A DNA stretch of 64,000 nt, from NCBI GenBank assembly GCA_003278095.1, contig QCHB01000003.1:124001-188000 (forward strand), given 5' to 3'. The stretch is from SAR116 cluster bacterium AG-390-L20 (GTDB taxonomy: Bacteria > Pseudomonadota > Alphaproteobacteria > Puniceispirillales > Marisalimonadaceae). Below, one piece after another: positions 63,389 through 64,000 of this stretch (position 1 is its first letter; each line of letters begins with the position of its first letter). Below the pieces are notes generated by a model that made no database searches, was not told the origin of the DNA, and saw nothing but the letters and a program-made list of their open reading frames with translations. The position numbers were made by a program, and so were the translations under genes.

Positions 63389-64000
63389 ATGTACCTAAAT
63401 AATTATTTATCAAAATACCGTAATGAAAACGATTTATCTCTGATTATTACCTCTCTTGCAAATGCTGCGATAGAAATTTCTAAAACTATAAGAAATATAA
63501 AAAAAGTTAATAACAATTTTAGTACTAGCAAAACACTCAATAAAGATGGTGACGTTCAAAAGCCCTTGGATATAACTGCAGATGAAATTTTAATTAATTT
63601 TTTAAAAAAATCGCCTGTTTCTGGATATGCTTCAGAGGAACAAGAAGGATTTATTGACTTTAAAAATAATAATAATTTTATAGTATTTGCAGACCCACTT
63701 GATGGTTCTAGTAATATTGATGTTAATGTATCTATTGGAACTATTTTTTCAATAATGAACAAAAATAAATTAGCTTTAGAAAAAGCATTTATTCAAAAAG
63801 GAAGTAATCAAAAAGCATCTGGTTTTTTTGTTTATGGACCTCAAACTACTTTATTTATTACAATTGGGCATGGAACAGCATTATTTGCTTTGGACGAACT
63901 TAAAAATCAATTTTATTTAATTAAAGAGAAGATTATAATACCAAAATCAACTTCTGAATTTGCTATAAATGCGGCTTATCAAAGATTTTGGAATAGTGCC
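63389..64000 (+). CDS. fbp: Class I fructose-1,6-bisphosphatase, 3' end missing
   Basis: The first 204 residues of an FBPase-fold enzyme, cut by the window edge; class I proteins are about 330 long. NKDGDVQKPLDITADEIL is the N-terminal sugar-phosphatase pattern, SEEQEGFI and DPLDGSSNIDVNVSIGTIFSI are the metal site, and YGPQTTLFITIGHGT follows. It removes the C1 phosphate in gluconeogenesis. GAGAG lies about 12 bases before the ATG. It diverges from glnE over 131 bases. Confidence 0.92.
   Translation, partial: MYLNNYLSKYRNENDLSLIITSLANAAIEISKTIRNIKKVNNNFSTSKTLNKDGDVQKPLDITADEILINFLKKSPVSGYASEEQEGFIDFKNNNNFIVFADPLDGSSNIDVNVSIGTIFSIMNKNKLALEKAFIQKGSNQKASGFFVYGPQTTLFITIGHGTALFALDELKNQFYLIKEKIIIPKSTSEFAINAAYQRFWNSA

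Noticed and set aside
1-64000. CRISPR arrays, tRNA or rRNA genes, insertion sequences, prophage or integron parts
   Set aside because: No regularly spaced repeats, cloverleaf-forming stretches, transposase motifs or integrase motifs were seen in gaps or genes.

Overview
The window is about 64 kb of AT-rich (roughly one third G+C by eye), tightly packed DNA from what looks like a free-living aerobic alphaproteobacterium, probably a marine oligotroph of the low-GC AEGEAN-169/HIMB59 kind. That placement is inferred from composition, a ubiquinone hydroxylase (COQ7), two branched-chain-type ABC transporters and one tripartite tricarboxylate (Tct) transporter, short gene gaps and mostly catabolic content; it is not proven. 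I see no rRNA, tRNA, CRISPR array, insertion sequence, integrase or phage gene.

Layout. (1) 1-5.5 kb, plus strand: the end of a GMC oxidoreductase, then a valine/acyl-CoA module (isobutyryl-CoA dehydrogenase, 3-hydroxyisobutyryl-CoA hydrolase, thiolase), a GlpE-like rhodanese and a membrane-anchored CBS protein. (2) 5.5-15.1 kb, minus strand: a long operon with a long-chain acyl-CoA synthetase, livGHMKF, a phenylacetate-CoA-ligase-like enzyme, an HSD10-type dehydrogenase and a MaoC hydratase, so uptake is coupled to CoA activation and beta-oxidation-type steps. (3) 15.3-24 kb: a DmdC-like acyl-CoA dehydrogenase diverging from an acyl-CoA synthetase, a fused indolepyruvate ferredoxin oxidoreductase, and another acyl-CoA synthetase. 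(4) 24-35.3 kb: metY behind a structured leader, an alpha/beta hydrolase, a CaiC-like ligase, a keto-deoxy-sugar-acid dehydratase homologue, a cysteine-dioxygenase-like cupin, an enoyl-CoA hydratase, a CaiB CoA-transferase, a four-domain rhodanese protein, a ThDP enzyme and a TauE/SafE exporter. This has the flavour of an organosulfur pathway and is the most likely place for undescribed biochemistry. (5) 35.3-38.3 kb: tctCBA. (6) 38.9-44.6 kb: coq7, a DCC-family protein, a small protein, and a second liv-type ABC transporter. (7) 44.6-48.6 kb: two small unknown genes, a class III aminotransferase, an NrtS-like membrane protein, a DUF3108 protein and an aroE homologue. (8) 48.6-58.1 kb, minus strand: a leucine/isovalerate (liu) operon ivd-mccB-mccA-hmgL-liuC, extended by an AhpD-like protein, a second acyl-CoA dehydrogenase and a CaiB CoA-transferase. 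(9) 58.1-64 kb: a TerB-like protein, then nitrogen genes (glutamate dehydrogenase, amtB, a half-length glnE) and the start of a class I fructose-1,6-bisphosphatase cut by the window edge.

Together the genes describe a heterotroph specialised in importing organic acids and amino acids, charging them with CoA and oxidising them. The window encodes four acyl-CoA dehydrogenases, five adenylate-forming CoA ligases, two CaiB-type CoA-transferases and several enoyl-CoA hydratases. All three substrate-binding-protein genes have hairpins at their 3' side, suggesting a common way of expressing the binding protein above its transporter. Functional calls rest on motif recognition by eye; no database search was run.
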